In this document: one piece after another, positions 18,030-27,696 of the stretch | How positions within the stretch are numbered: the stretch's first letter is position 1 | Layout: every line of letters begins with the position of its first letter | Assembly: GCA_963767565.1 (NCBI GenBank) | Contig: CAVYEG010000004.1 | Span: forward strand, 1-64,000 | Reading direction: 5' to 3' | DNA length: 64,000 nt | DNA from: Palsa-504 sp963767565 | Lineage (GTDB): Bacteria; Actinomycetota; Actinomycetes; Streptosporangiales; Streptosporangiaceae | The notes under the pieces: generated by a model | Told to the model about the DNA's origin: nothing | The model's database searches: none | The model's input: only the letters and a program-made list of their open reading frames with translations | Translations under genes and position numbers: made by a program

Positions 18030-18701
18030 TTAGATGGAACCGGGCTCGAGGTAGAAGATCACGGCGGACCCGTCGGTGCGGGCGTATCCGCTGACTTCTC
18101 CCTCTCCCTGCCGGGGATGGGCGTTCAGGAACGCCCGGGCGTCCCGCACGCCGTGCGGGGCCGGGAATTCCTTGAAGCACCAGGCATGCGTGGTGCTGGC
18201 GCCCAGGCTGCCGGGCTCCAGGTACAGCAGGCCCACGGTGCCGTTCTTGCGCGGGGTCACGGTGGCCTCGCCGCGACCCTGCCGGGCCGGGTCGTTCAGG
18301 AAGTCGACGGCCTGCTTGGGGCCGACGAACTCCCCGTATTCCCAGGTGTGCGTGGTGCTGAAGCCCAGGCTGCCAGGCGCCAGGTACAGCAGCCCGGCGG
18401 TGCCGTCGCCGCGCAGGGTAGCGGTGGCCTCGCCACGTCCCTGGCGGTCAGGCTCGTTCAGGAAGATAGCGGCGTCCTTCGCCCCGTTCGGGCCGGGGAA
18501 CTCGCGGGATTCCCAGGTCGGGCTCGTGCCCGTGCCCAGGCTGCCGGGCACGAGATAGAACAGCCCCACGCTGCCGTCGCTGCGCAGCGCCGCGGCGGCC
18601 TCGCCACGTCCCTGCCGGTCGGGGTCGTTCAGGAAGATAACCGCGTCGTTCTCCCCGTTGGGGCCAGGAAACTCCCGGAACTCCCAGATTTGATTGGCCA
18701 T
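18030..18701 (-). CDS. Protein of four tandem ~56-residue repeats, unknown family
   Basis: 223 residues from ATG 18701, with GGGGAGTGGAG upstream. The whole protein is four repeats of the form W..REFPGPNG..DA..FLN.PDRQGRGEA...R.DG..GL.YL.PGSLG. It has no signal peptide or membrane helix, so it is probably cytoplasmic or secreted by a non-classical route. Repeats 1-3 are closest to each other and the fourth has diverged. I do not recognise the family. The repeat length and regular aromatic positions suggest an all-beta repeat fold. Confidence 0.7.
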   Translation of the reverse strand: MANQIWEFREFPGPNGENDAVIFLNDPDRQGRGEAAAALRSDGSVGLFYLVPGSLGTGTSPTWESREFPGPNGAKDAAIFLNEPDRQGRGEATATLRGDGTAGLLYLAPGSLGFSTTHTWEYGEFVGPKQAVDFLNDPARQGRGEATVTPRKNGTVGLLYLEPGSLGASTTHAWCFKEFPAPHGVRDARAFLNAHPRQGEGEVSGYARTDGSAVIFYLEPGSI

Positions 18702-18830
18702 AAAAACTCCACTCCCCTGTGGCACGTGGCGCGCCCTAGCGGGATCGGCTGGCGCGCCGGTGTCTTTTGCCGATCACAGCCACGGAGGGAGCAAAGCGGC
18801 ATTCAGATACACCAGGGCGCAAACTTCTCT

Positions 18831-19709
18831 TCAGGGCCCGGCGGGCGGCTCCGGGGCGGCGGCGAACGCCTGGTAGGCGGGGGCGAGCACGCCGGCCAGG
18901 TCCTGGCCGCGGACCGGGACGGGGGGCGGGGGGAACATGCGCAGCAGCAGGTCGGGGGCGGCCGGGGCGGGCGCGATGGTGAGCGCGCGCAGCCGGGCCG
19001 GGCTCAGCCCGGGCGACCAGAACGACTCGAGGTCCTCGCTCAGCGGCCGGGCCGGCACGTCCAGGGCGGGCCGGCTGGCCGGGGCGCCGGAGCCGGCCGG
19101 GGCGCCCTGGAGCTCGCGCAGGGCGGCGAGCAGGCCGTCGCGGGGCTTGCCGCGCCAGGCCAGCATGGCGAACGGGTCGCGGTCGAACTCCTCGGCCAGC
19201 ACGTAGCAGACCGCGGCCAGGTGCTTGCAGGGCACGCCCCAGTCCGGGCAGCTGCACCGCATGTCCAGGTCGCTGGCCAGCCGGGGGAACAGCGGCGTGC
19301 CGGCCTCGGCGAACACGTCCTCGATCTCGTGCGGCATCTCGCCGGCCAGCAGCTTGGCCCGGAACAGGGCCTGGCTGGCCAGGGCGGCCAGGACCCGCTG
19401 CCACTGCTTCTTGGTCAGCGGCAGCACCTGGATGTGGACCTGGTAGGGCCGCGGCCGCGACCCTTGTACCTGCGCGGTGACCTTGCCCTGGGACAGCTTG
19501 AAGTCCAGCACCTGCCCGGCCCGGGCGTAGCTGCGGCCGCGGGCCAGCCGGCCGCCGATGCCGCCGGACTCGAGCACGGCGATGAACCGCTGGGACCACC
19601 ACTGCTCGCCGATCGCGCCGCGCTTGCTGCGCGCCTTGATGCCGCCCTCGACCCGGATCGGCCGGGCCGCCCCCCAGTCGCGCCAGTCTCCCCGCGGCGG
19701 TTCGCCCAT
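18831..19709 (-). CDS. SWIM zinc-finger protein paired with the SNF2 helicase
   Basis: 292 residues from ATG 19709, overlapping the helicase stop as TGATG. A SWIM motif (C-x-C-x(n)-C-x-H) is seen in MRCSCPDWGVPCKHLAAV at about residues 147-164. SWIM domains bind DNA or protein. Adjacent SWIM and SNF2 genes are a recurrent actinobacterial pair, suggesting a complex acting on DNA. The N-terminal segment SKRGAIGEQWWSQRFI is typical of the family. The C-terminal third is Pro/Ala-rich and low in complexity. Confidence 0.88.
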   Translation of the reverse strand: MGEPPRGDWRDWGAARPIRVEGGIKARSKRGAIGEQWWSQRFIAVLESGGIGGRLARGRSYARAGQVLDFKLSQGKVTAQVQGSRPRPYQVHIQVLPLTKKQWQRVLAALASQALFRAKLLAGEMPHEIEDVFAEAGTPLFPRLASDLDMRCSCPDWGVPCKHLAAVCYVLAEEFDRDPFAMLAWRGKPRDGLLAALRELQGAPAGSGAPASRPALDVPARPLSEDLESFWSPGLSPARLRALTIAPAPAAPDLLLRMFPPPPVPVRGQDLAGVLAPAYQAFAAAPEPPAGP

Positions 19710-22700
19710 CACTCGCTCACCGCATCGGTAGACAGCTCGAGCACGGACCGCAGGTCGGCGGCGGACAGCTCGGTCAGCCAGCTCTCGCCGGTGCCGACGA
19801 TCGAGTCGGCCAGGGCCTTCTTCTCCTCGATCATGGCGTCGATCCGCTCCTCCAGGGTGCCGACGCAGACGAACTTGCGGACCTGGACGTTGCGCCGCTG
19901 GCCGATGCGGAACGCCCGGTCGGTGGCCTGGTCCTCCACGGCCGGGTTCCACCACCGGTCGACGTGGATCACGTGGCTGGCCGCGGTCAGGTTGAGCCCG
20001 GTGCCGCCGGCCTTGAGCGAGAGCAGGAACAGGGCGGGCTCGTCCAGCGTGCCGAACTGCTCGACCAGCGCGTCACGCTGCTTCTTGGACGTGCCGCCGT
20101 GCAGGAACAGCACCGGGCAGCCCAGCCGGGCGGCCAGGTGCGGCTGCAGCATCCGGCCGAACTCGGCGTACTGGGTGAAGCACAGCGCCTTGTCGCCCTC
20201 GGCCACGATCTCGTCGCAGATCTCCTCCAGCCGGGCCAGCTTGCCGGACCGGCCGGGCAGCCGGGACCCGTCGCCGAGCAGGTGCGCCGGATGGTTGCAC
20301 ACCTGCTTGAGCTTGGCCATGGTGGCCAGGACCAGGCCGCGGCGGCTGATCTCGTCGGTGGCGTCCTCGATCCGGCTCATCATGTCGGCCACCGTGGCCG
20401 CGTACAGGCTGGCCTGCTCGGGGGTCAGGTTGCACCAGATCTTCATCTCCTGCTTGTCCGGCAGGTCGGAGATGATGGTCTTGTCGGTCTTCAGGCGGCG
20501 CAGCAGGAACGGCTGGGTCATCCGCTGCAGCGCCTGCGTCGCCTCCTCCGAGCCGTGCCGCTCGATCGGGACCGCGAACCGCTCCCGGAACTTCTCGGCC
20601 GGGCCGAGCAGGCCCGGGTTGGTGAACTCCATGATCGACCACAGCTCGGACAGCCGGTTCTCCACCGGCGTGCCGGTCAGCGCGATCCGGGTGGCGGCGG
20701 GCAGGGCCCGGACGGCGCGGGCCTGCTTGGTGGCGTGGTTCTTGATGTTCTGCGCCTCGTCGCACACCACCCGGGCCCAGGTCAGCGTGCTCAGCGCGGC
20801 CCGGTCCCTGGTAGCCACGCCGTAGCTGGTGATGACCAGGTCGGCGCCGGCCAGGGCAGCGGACAGATCATCCCCGTCGAGCCGGTCCGCGCCGTGGTGC
20901 ACGTGGACCCGCAGGCCCGGGGTGAACTTGGCCGCCTCCCGCTGCCAGTTGCCGACCAGCGACATCGGGCACACCAGCAGGGTGGGCGCGGACCCGGCGG
21001 GCTGCGCGGCGACCAGCGACAGCAGCTGGATGGTCTTGCCCAGGCCCATGTCGTCGGCCAGGATGCCGCCCAGGCCGAGGTCGCCCAGGAACGACAGCCA
21101 GGACAGGCCGCGCTCCTGGTAGGGGCGCAGCGTGCCCGCGAAGCCGTCCGGCGCGGTCATCGCGGCCAGCCGCCGGTCGGCCTGGCCGGACAGCAGGTCG
21201 CCCAGCCACCCGTCGGCGTCCACCCCGGTCAGCGGGGCGTCCACGGCACCGTCGGAGCCCAGCCCCAGCCCGGCCAGCAGCGCGTCGCCGGCGGTCATGG
21301 TCCCGGCCGGGTTCCTTTCCAGGAACCGCAGCGCGGCCTTCAGGTGCGCCTCGTCCAGCTCCACCCACTGGCCGCGCAGCCGGACCAGCGGCACCTTGAG
21401 CCGGGCCAGCTCGGCCAGCTCGTCCGGGTCGATCACCTGGTCGCCGACGGCCACGTCGTAGCGGAAGCTGACCAGGTCGCCCAGGCCGAACCGGGCCGTG
21501 GCGGCCACCGTGCCCGACGGCGCGGACTGGGACCGGGCGGTGAGCTTGAGCCCGAGCCGGGCCTTGCGCACCCAGTCCGGCAGCAGCACGCCGAACCCGG
21601 CCCCGGCCAGCAGCGGCCCGGTCTCGGAGAGGAACCGGAACGCGCCCGCGGTGTCCAGCTCGAGCCCGGCCGGGGCGGGCTGGCGCAGCGCCTCCTCCAG
21701 CTCGCCGAACAGCCGGGCCGCCGAGCCCAGCCCGGCCAGCAGCTCCTCCACCGGGTCGCCGCCCGCGCCGAACCCCTCGCCGGCCCACAGGTCGGCGGCC
21801 GGGACCATCAGGCTGGGGTCCTCGGCGGACTGCAGCGCGAAGCCGACCTGCCAGGGCGCTTCCTCGGCGGCGGGCTCGGACAGCGCTGGCTCGGATAGGC
21901 GGAAGCAGGTCCGGACCGGGCCGGCTGGGATCCGGGCGCTGTCCAGCCAGGCGTCCAGGTCGGCGGCCAGCGCGGCCGCTTCGGCCTCGTCCCGCGCGCT
22001 CACCACGTCCAGACGAGGATCGGTCTGGGTGAGGGCCGCCACGTACCGTTCGGCCAGGGGGAGGCGGGCCGGGGTACGGCCGCGGCGGGCGGGCAGGAGG
22101 GAGGCGGGCAGCCGGCCTCGCGCCGCGGCGTCGGCCAGCCGGTCCAGGGCGGCGGCCAGCAGCGGCCCCGGCGCGGACCCGTCCGGCTCGCCGTCGGCCA
22201 CCGCGGCCCGGCAGGCCGGCGGCATCGCCGCGGCCAGGTCACGGGCCCGTTCCGCGTCGGCGCCGCCGAGCACCGGCCGCCACCGGGCGGTGTAGTCCGC
22301 GCCGGAGTCCAGCACGGGCAGCACCCGGCCCCTGCTCACCAGGTCGGCGGCGAAGGCGGCCACCGCGGCCAGGTAGGGCAGCGACCCGGCCGCGATCGCG
22401 CCGAGCTCACCCGGGTCGCGCAGCGCGGCCAGCACGTCATGAGCGGCCGCGGGCTCGAAGGCCAGCACCGGCACCCGCCAGCGGGCCAGCGACACGCGGC
22501 CGCGGCCGGCCGGGACGCCGATGCCGGAAGCCAGCGGGGTGGCAGGCTTCCCGGCCGACGGCAGCAGCAGGGTCAGCTCGTCGCGGGCGGCCTTGCCCGC
22601 CGCCTCGCCGGCCGGATCGGGCAGCCCGGCCAGCAGGTCGGCCAGGGCACCCGCGGCGCAGGCGAACGGGTGCGCGGGCGGGCCCGGGCCAGCTTGGCCC

Positions 22701-22783
22701 GGCCCGGGCAGCGCGCGCGGACCGGGGTCCTCGGCCCACAGGCAGAGCGCGTCGCGCGCCCAGATCCCGTGGATGACCCGCAT
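19709..22783 (-). CDS. SNF2-family DEAD/DEAH-box DNA translocase
   Basis: 1024 residues. ATG 22783 is chosen because GGGAGAGGGG precedes it; the frame is open 450 bases further but there encodes only a shadow of the NlpC gene. Motifs in order: LADDMGLGKTIQLL (Walker A), DEAQNIKN (motif II), LTGTPVENRLSELWSIM (III), CFTQYAEFG (IV), LKAGGTGLNLT (V) and DQATDRAFRIGQ (VI). Such enzymes translocate on double-stranded DNA to remodel complexes; the mycobacterial helZ type is a plausible relative. The N-terminal ~450 residues are Ala-rich and variable. Confidence 0.93.
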   Translation of the reverse strand: MRVIHGIWARDALCLWAEDPGPRALPGPGQAGPGPPAHPFACAAGALADLLAGLPDPAGEAAGKAARDELTLLLPSAGKPATPLASGIGVPAGRGRVSLARWRVPVLAFEPAAAHDVLAALRDPGELGAIAAGSLPYLAAVAAFAADLVSRGRVLPVLDSGADYTARWRPVLGGADAERARDLAAAMPPACRAAVADGEPDGSAPGPLLAAALDRLADAAARGRLPASLLPARRGRTPARLPLAERYVAALTQTDPRLDVVSARDEAEAAALAADLDAWLDSARIPAGPVRTCFRLSEPALSEPAAEEAPWQVGFALQSAEDPSLMVPAADLWAGEGFGAGGDPVEELLAGLGSAARLFGELEEALRQPAPAGLELDTAGAFRFLSETGPLLAGAGFGVLLPDWVRKARLGLKLTARSQSAPSGTVAATARFGLGDLVSFRYDVAVGDQVIDPDELAELARLKVPLVRLRGQWVELDEAHLKAALRFLERNPAGTMTAGDALLAGLGLGSDGAVDAPLTGVDADGWLGDLLSGQADRRLAAMTAPDGFAGTLRPYQERGLSWLSFLGDLGLGGILADDMGLGKTIQLLSLVAAQPAGSAPTLLVCPMSLVGNWQREAAKFTPGLRVHVHHGADRLDGDDLSAALAGADLVITSYGVATRDRAALSTLTWARVVCDEAQNIKNHATKQARAVRALPAATRIALTGTPVENRLSELWSIMEFTNPGLLGPAEKFRERFAVPIERHGSEEATQALQRMTQPFLLRRLKTDKTIISDLPDKQEMKIWCNLTPEQASLYAATVADMMSRIEDATDEISRRGLVLATMAKLKQVCNHPAHLLGDGSRLPGRSGKLARLEEICDEIVAEGDKALCFTQYAEFGRMLQPHLAARLGCPVLFLHGGTSKKQRDALVEQFGTLDEPALFLLSLKAGGTGLNLTAASHVIHVDRWWNPAVEDQATDRAFRIGQRRNVQVRKFVCVGTLEERIDAMIEEKKALADSIVGTGESWLTELSAADLRSVLELSTDAVSE

Positions 22784-22940
22784 GCCGCCCCTCTCCCGCC
22801 TGTCTGTATCCACGATGCCACGGCCCGCCGACATTCCGCGACGCAACACGGCAGGGAACGCCGGCCAGCGGGGCGATGCCCTCGGCGAGGATGTACCCTC
22901 CGGGCCGTACTCGACCTCGAATAACTGGTGACCGGCATCG

Positions 22941-23966
22941 CTACGGGCGAGCGGCGCCCGAGAAGTTCGCCGCGTACCAGCTGTTGTCCATCGGGATCTT
23001 CTGGACGTCCATCCCGGTCTGCGGGGCGTCGATGATGTAGCCGTCCCCGACGTAGATGGCGACGTGCCCGACGCTGTCGTAGTAGAGGAGGTCGCCCACC
23101 TGGATGGCCGAAGCAGCGATATGCGGCAGCGCGGCCCACTGCTCGTAGGTGTCCCGGGGGATGTCGACTCCGGCCGCCGCCCAGGCGGCCTGGACCAGCC
23201 CGGAGCAGTCGAAGCTGTCCGGCCCGGTCGCACCCCACTGGTACGGCTTGCCGAGCTGGGCGTAGGCGAAGGCGACGGCCTTTTCCGCCTGGGTCGAGGT
23301 CGGCCCGGTGTAGGTGGCCGTGGTCGTGCCGCCGGCGCCGATCGAATGGCTCACGACCGTCTCCTGCTCCGGCACGGTCAGGCTGGCCAGGGTGGTCTTC
23401 TCGGTGGCGATGAGCGAGCCCAGCGACTTCTTCCGGGCGGCCAGCTGGCCCTGCAGGGCCGCGATCCCGCTCTCGGTGCCCTGCAGCTGCTGCTCGGCCC
23501 CGGTCAGCACGCGCGCGGCGGCGAGCAGCTGGAGCGTCTGGGCGTCCCGGTGGCCGGACAGCTCCATGAGCAGGGACCCTTGCTGCAGGACCACCGACGG
23601 GTCGCCCGCGGTGAGCACGCCCGCGATGGAGGTCGTCCCGGAGCTCTCGAACTCCGCGGCCGCGGCCGCGGCCATGTTGGCCTGCGCCGCCTGGAACCGG
23701 GCGTCGGCCTGGCTCAGCTGGGCGCGCAGCTGGGACAGCCTGGACCGGGCCGCGGCCAGTTCCTGGCTGGCCTGGTCGAGCTGCACGCTGACCGTGTCGA
23801 ACTGCGTGGTGAGCTGGCTGATCCGGGCCTGAACCTGGGCCACGGTGGGCGCCGGCGAAGCGGCTGCGAGCCCGCCGCAGACGGCCAGCCCGGCCAGCAC
23901 CGCGAACCCGGCGACGAGCGCCACGCCACGCCGTACACCGGAGGGTATGGCCAGCGGCTTGCCCAT
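22941..23966 (-). CDS. Secreted NlpC/P60 peptidoglycan hydrolase with coiled coil
   Basis: 341 residues from ATG 23966; upstream frame to 24065 lacks support. A signal peptide (about 1-38) is followed by a long coiled coil (about 40-200, rich in Q/A/L with QLD, RLSQLRAQLSQA), a linker, then an NlpC/P60 domain. Catalytic Cys is in FDCSGLVQAAW and His in VGHVAIYVGDGYIIDAPQ. This is the RipA/RipC-type architecture of D,L-endopeptidases that cut peptidoglycan stems at division; the coiled coil usually blocks the active site until FtsEX-like activation. Family inference is strong; no direct regulator is visible. Confidence 0.9.
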   Translation of the reverse strand: MGKPLAIPSGVRRGVALVAGFAVLAGLAVCGGLAAASPAPTVAQVQARISQLTTQFDTVSVQLDQASQELAAARSRLSQLRAQLSQADARFQAAQANMAAAAAAEFESSGTTSIAGVLTAGDPSVVLQQGSLLMELSGHRDAQTLQLLAAARVLTGAEQQLQGTESGIAALQGQLAARKKSLGSLIATEKTTLASLTVPEQETVVSHSIGAGGTTTATYTGPTSTQAEKAVAFAYAQLGKPYQWGATGPDSFDCSGLVQAAWAAAGVDIPRDTYEQWAALPHIAASAIQVGDLLYYDSVGHVAIYVGDGYIIDAPQTGMDVQKIPMDNSWYAANFSGAARP

Positions 23967-24156
23967 GCGTGTCGTGCTCCGTTCGTGACCCCGGGAACAC
24001 GCTAGCGACACGCGATCCGGCGTCTCAACCGGATCGCACTGATATAACGAGAATATTACGGCCACCAGCGGTCGAGGTGCAGGCCGCTGTCGAGCGGGCC
24101 GCGGCCGGAAGCCGTCACGGTGTAGTAGCCGTCGGATCAGCGTAACGAGACGGGTG

Positions 24157-24381
24157 TTACTCCGGCGTACGGGCGGGGTCCTTGACCTCTTCGCCGTCGG
24201 CCTGCTCGCCCTCGGGCTCCGGGGCGATCTTGTGGAACTGCTTGTTCATGGAGCGGAACAAGAAGACCAGCGCGATGGCTATCCCGGCCACGACCAGGAA
24301 GCCCAGGACGCCGGGCTCCACGTCGTTGCTGGCCGTGGAGGAGGCGGCGGCGGCCGCGAGCACGCCGAGCGTCAAAGGCAC
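24157..24381 (-). CDS. Small single-pass membrane protein linked to mca
   Basis: 74 residues, GTG 24381, overlapping the mca stop by ten bases. One membrane helix (about 26-44), then a charged cytosolic tail (MNKQFHKIAPEPEGE). Mycobacteria keep a small gene in the same place after mca, so the linkage seems conserved. Function unknown; it may anchor or modulate Mca. Confidence 0.8.
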   Translation of the reverse strand: MPLTLGVLAAAAASSTASNDVEPGVLGFLVVAGIAIALVFLFRSMNKQFHKIAPEPEGEQADGEEVKDPARTPE

Positions 24382-25298
24382 ACCCTCTCCCGGATGCCGG
24401 CGAACAGGTCGTCTTCCGGCAGGTCGCTGTCGACGACCGACCTAGCCAGATGATAGTCCTCCGTCGGCCAGGCGGCCTGCTGCACCTCGAGCGGGCAGCG
24501 GAACCAGAAGCCGTTCGGGTCGACCTGCGTGGCGTGGGCCTTGAGCGCCTCGTCGCGGATGGTGAAGTAGTCGCCGCACGGGACCTGGGTGGTGATCTCG
24601 TGCTCGCCCCGCCCACCTCCCCTGCCCCCTTCTTCGCCGCGCTTCTTGGCCCGCTCTTCCCATTCCTCGAAGATCTTGGTGTAGGGCGACTCGAGCTCGC
24701 GGCGCAGCATCTCCTCGTGCAGGGCCACGTACTTGGCGCCGTGGAAGGAGACGAAGTAGTACAGCTTGAGCGGCTGCCAGGGCTCGCCGGCCTCGGGGTA
24801 GGCGTCCGGGTCGGCGGCGGCCTCGAACGCGGCCACCGAGACCTGGTGCGTCATCACGTGGTCCGGGTGCGGGTAGCCGCCGTTCTCGTCGTAGGTCAGC
24901 ATCACGTGCGGGCGGAACTCGCGGATGGCGCGGACCAGCGGCCCGGTCGCCTCGGCCAGCGGGGTGAGCGCGAAGCAGCCCTCGGGCAGCGGCGGCTTGG
25001 GGTCGCCCTCGGGCAGGCCGGAGTCGACGAAGCCCAGGAAGCGCTGCTGCACGCCCAGGATCTCCCGGGCCCGGTCCATCTCCGCGCGCCTGACCGCGGC
25101 CATGTCGGCCTTGATCTCGGGCCGCTCCATGGCCGGGTTGAGGATGTCGCCGCGTTCTCCGCCGGTCAGCGTGCAGACCATGACCTCGACACCCTCGCGC
25201 ACGTAGCGCGCCATGGTGGCCGCGCCCTTGCTCGACTCGTCGTCCGGGTGCGCGTGCACGGCCATCAGCCGCAACTGGTCTGGTCCGCAATCCAGCAC
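24372..25298 (-). CDS. mca: Mycothiol S-conjugate amidase
   Basis: 308 residues. GTG 25298 is preferred because GAGGGAG sits eight bases upstream; an open frame to 25385 is less likely. The Zn-binding AHPDDES motif is near residues 15-21, with further ligand PHPDHVMTHQ. Mca cleaves mycothiol conjugates of electrophiles, releasing mercapturic acids and GlcN-Ins for recycling, so it detoxifies antibiotics and alkylators. It resembles MshB; the longer insert (KRGEEGGRGGGRGE) and position beside greA favour Mca. Divergent from greA across a 198-bp promoter region. Confidence 0.92.
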   Translation of the reverse strand: MLDCGPDQLRLMAVHAHPDDESSKGAATMARYVREGVEVMVCTLTGGERGDILNPAMERPEIKADMAAVRRAEMDRAREILGVQQRFLGFVDSGLPEGDPKPPLPEGCFALTPLAEATGPLVRAIREFRPHVMLTYDENGGYPHPDHVMTHQVSVAAFEAAADPDAYPEAGEPWQPLKLYYFVSFHGAKYVALHEEMLRRELESPYTKIFEEWEERAKKRGEEGGRGGGRGEHEITTQVPCGDYFTIRDEALKAHATQVDPNGFWFRCPLEVQQAAWPTEDYHLARSVVDSDLPEDDLFAGIRERVCL

Positions 25299-25496
25299 TG
25301 GATCTCCCTCGTTTGCCCACACCCGAAAACACCCGTTTACCAGCCCGACATTCCCCGTTCGCCGCAAGCCGGTGACCTTCCCCATTTGACTAGTTCGCTC
25401 AAGTCGCCGACGCTTGTTAGCCTCAGCAGATTACCCCCGAGGACCGTGGGTGGTCCCGCGGACGCAGTGAGTCCTGCGCAGTACCAAGGAGTGCCC

Positions 25497-25997
25497 GTGA
25501 CCGAGACGCGCGAAGAGACCGTCACCTGGCTGACCCAGGAGGCGTACGACCGGCTCAAGGCCGAACTCGACCACCTCTCCGGACCGGGGCGCGTCGATAT
25601 CGCGAAGAAGATCGAGGCGGCCCGCGACGAGGGCGACCTGCGCGAGAACGGGGGCTACCACGCGGCCAAGGACGAGCAGGGCCAGATCGAGGCCCGCATC
25701 GTCGTGCTCCAGCACATCCTGGAGAACGCCCGCGTCGGCGGCCCGCCGCGCACCGACGGCGTGGTCGGCCCGGGGATGACGGTCACCATCCGGTTCGTCA
25801 AGGACGAGGACGAGGTGACGTTCCTGCTCGCCTCCCGCGAGGAGAGCGGCTCGCCCATCGACGTCTACTCGCCGCGCTCCCCGCTCGGCGCCGCGATCAT
25901 GGGCAAGAAGGTCGGCGAGCGGGCCACCTACTCGCTGCCGAACGGCCGCGCCACCACGGTCGAGATCCTCGAGGCCGTACCCTACGTCGGGGCCTGA
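25497..25997 (+). CDS. greA: Transcription elongation factor GreA
   Basis: 166 residues from GTG 25497, with AAGGAG five bases upstream; a GTG six bases earlier is possible. The N-terminal coiled coil carries LTQEAYDRLKAELDHL and the tip acidic residues within ARDEGDLRENGGYHAAKDEQ. The C-terminal domain ends GAAIMGKKVGERATYSLPNG. GreA enters the RNA polymerase secondary channel and stimulates cleavage of backtracked RNA. Gene order greA/mca matches mycobacteria. An excellent stem-loop follows at 26019. Confidence 0.96.
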   Translation: MTETREETVTWLTQEAYDRLKAELDHLSGPGRVDIAKKIEAARDEGDLRENGGYHAAKDEQGQIEARIVVLQHILENARVGGPPRTDGVVGPGMTVTIRFVKDEDEVTFLLASREESGSPIDVYSPRSPLGAAIMGKKVGERATYSLPNGRATTVEILEAVPYVGA

Positions 25998-26018
25998 CCC
26001 GCTTCTGCACGTGATCTG

Positions 26019-26059
26019 GCCGAACGGGCCGTGGTGTCAGCCGCCACGGCCCGTTCGGC
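26019..26059. terminator. Bidirectional terminator hairpin between greA and the convergent membrane gene
   Basis: Perfect 16-bp stem (GCCGAACGGGCCGTGG at 26019-26034, complement at 26044-26059) with a 9-base loop. It lies 22 bases after greA and 16 bases from the convergent stop at 26075, so it can serve both strands. Confidence 0.85.
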
Positions 26060-26074
26060 GTTGTCCGGGACGCG

Positions 26075-27544
26075 CTAGGTGCGGATGCGCGAGCAGGAGA
26101 CGGTCACGTTGGGGGAATCCCAGGCGGGCAGCGAGATCTCGCCGGTTTTGCTCGCGGCGCAGGCTCTCAGCCAGTGATCCAAGGTGTGCGTCCAGTAACC
26201 CTGGCTGACGCGACTGGGTACGTAATACCGGTAGTCACTCAGCCAGCTGAACGCGAGCGCGCAGGTCAGCGCCGTGACCACGATGACCGTCCACGGTCGC
26301 GGGCCCGGCCGGGCCTCCCGCGCCCGGGGCGCAGGCGTGACCGCGCCACGGCGGCGGATGAACGTGTCGACCGCGATGATCACCGTGGCGTACAGGAGCA
26401 TCACCGGGAGGGCTTCGTAGCGGGAGCCCGGCTGGAAGCCGAAGTTGGCCACCCCGCGCGCGACCCAGCCAGCGCCGGGCGGCCCGGGGACGGACGCGGC
26501 GATCATCACCTCCACGAAGCCGATCACGGTGGCCAGCACGGCGAACACGCGGACCTGCCGGTCGCCGGTGATCAGCACCCAGGCGAGGACGGCCAGCAGG
26601 AACACGCCGACGACCGCCGTGGCCCCGTTCAGGCCGAGCAGTTTCTGCAGCCACCACGACAGGTGCCAGCCGACCGAGCGCAGGACGAAGGCGTGGAGGT
26701 AGAACTTGACCGAGGCGAGCGGTGAACCGAAGCCATGCAGCCGCTGATTGTGCCCGCCGGGGGCCGACAGGATCGCTGGCACCTGCACCAGCAGGCCGAG
26801 CAGGAAGCCGATGGTGACCGCGTGCTCCCGCCAGCGCGGCAGCGCGATGACCCGGATCACCAGCAGCGGAAGATAGATGACCGCGAGGATCTCGGACGAG
26901 GTCGCAGCGAAGGCCACGAGCGCGGCGGCCAGCATCCCCCAGCGCGTCTGGGGACGCCACAGCACCGCCCAGAACGCCGTCGCCGACAGGTACCACGGGG
27001 AGCCCACCCCGCTGTCGATCATCTCGATCGGCGCTAGCGGCAGCAGGATCAGGGCGGCGGCCAGCGTGGCCCGCAGCCAGGGCGACCGGATGTACCCCGC
27101 GCTCGCGTGATAGGTGAACAGCGCGCAGACGGCGGCGATGAGTGCGCCGGCCAGCGCGTAGATCCGCGCGGCGTCCCACAGCGAGAGCAGCGAGACGATC
27201 TGCCCGAGGATGCGCGGCACCAGCTGCAGGTAGCCGCCGTACGGGGCGAGCAGGTCCCAGGGGTGCTGGAGGGCCCCGACCAGGAAGACGCCGTTGTCCT
27301 CGGCATAGACCTCTTTCCAGGCCGGAATGAAAGCGACGCGCGGCAGCATCACCACCGCGGCGACCAGGACGGCGAGGATCTGGATGGCCACCCGCACCGG
27401 CCGCTCGCGCAGCAGCCCCCCGGGCCCCGGCGGCGCACTGGGCGCTACCGGGAACAGCGCGGCGAGCGCGGTCCGGAATCGACCAGCGCGAGGGTCGATT
27501 CCCCGACCCGCCCGGGGCCGGAACACAGACGTCTTGGCAACCAC
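26075..27544 (-). CDS. Polytopic membrane protein, unknown function
   Basis: 489 residues from GTG 27544, which is preceded by a GGGGGAA site; the frame is open to 27952 but that part only shadows the kinase gene. About ten or eleven membrane helices. A conserved-looking loop EVYAEDNGVFLVGALQHPWDLL after the first helix recalls the first extracytoplasmic loop of GT-C-type glycosyltransferases, and the polytopic plan fits that class, but no DxD-type motif is certain. Function not assigned. Confidence 0.75.
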   Translation of the reverse strand: MVAKTSVFRPRAGRGIDPRAGRFRTALAALFPVAPSAPPGPGGLLRERPVRVAIQILAVLVAAVVMLPRVAFIPAWKEVYAEDNGVFLVGALQHPWDLLAPYGGYLQLVPRILGQIVSLLSLWDAARIYALAGALIAAVCALFTYHASAGYIRSPWLRATLAAALILLPLAPIEMIDSGVGSPWYLSATAFWAVLWRPQTRWGMLAAALVAFAATSSEILAVIYLPLLVIRVIALPRWREHAVTIGFLLGLLVQVPAILSAPGGHNQRLHGFGSPLASVKFYLHAFVLRSVGWHLSWWLQKLLGLNGATAVVGVFLLAVLAWVLITGDRQVRVFAVLATVIGFVEVMIAASVPGPPGAGWVARGVANFGFQPGSRYEALPVMLLYATVIIAVDTFIRRRGAVTPAPRAREARPGPRPWTVIVVTALTCALAFSWLSDYRYYVPSRVSQGYWTHTLDHWLRACAASKTGEISLPAWDSPNVTVSCSRIRT

Positions 27545-27696
27545 GCGATTCCCCCGAGACCAGGCCGCTTGAGGGTAGCCGATCCGGTCATGGCCGGATC
27601 GATCGGTACGAACGTGCTCACCAGGGTAGCGCGACGGCGGAGTCAGGGCGGCGTGGCCGGGCCTGGCGCAGTAAGGGCCGGCCTGGACCTTAGGCC

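Noticed and set aside
23967..24156. c-di-AMP (ydaO-type) riboswitch upstream of the NlpC/P60 gene
   Set aside because: Looked for because such genes often carry one; the conserved core was not found.
24141..24159. GTAAC...GTTAC dyad near the small membrane gene as an MtrA-type site for the NlpC gene
   Set aside because: It overlaps a stop codon, half-sites are short, and the spacing does not clearly match the known direct-repeat consensus.
24450..25496. Long N-terminal extension of the GreA frame
   Set aside because: It is antisense to mca; GreA has its family-standard length from GTG 25497 with AAGGAG upstream.
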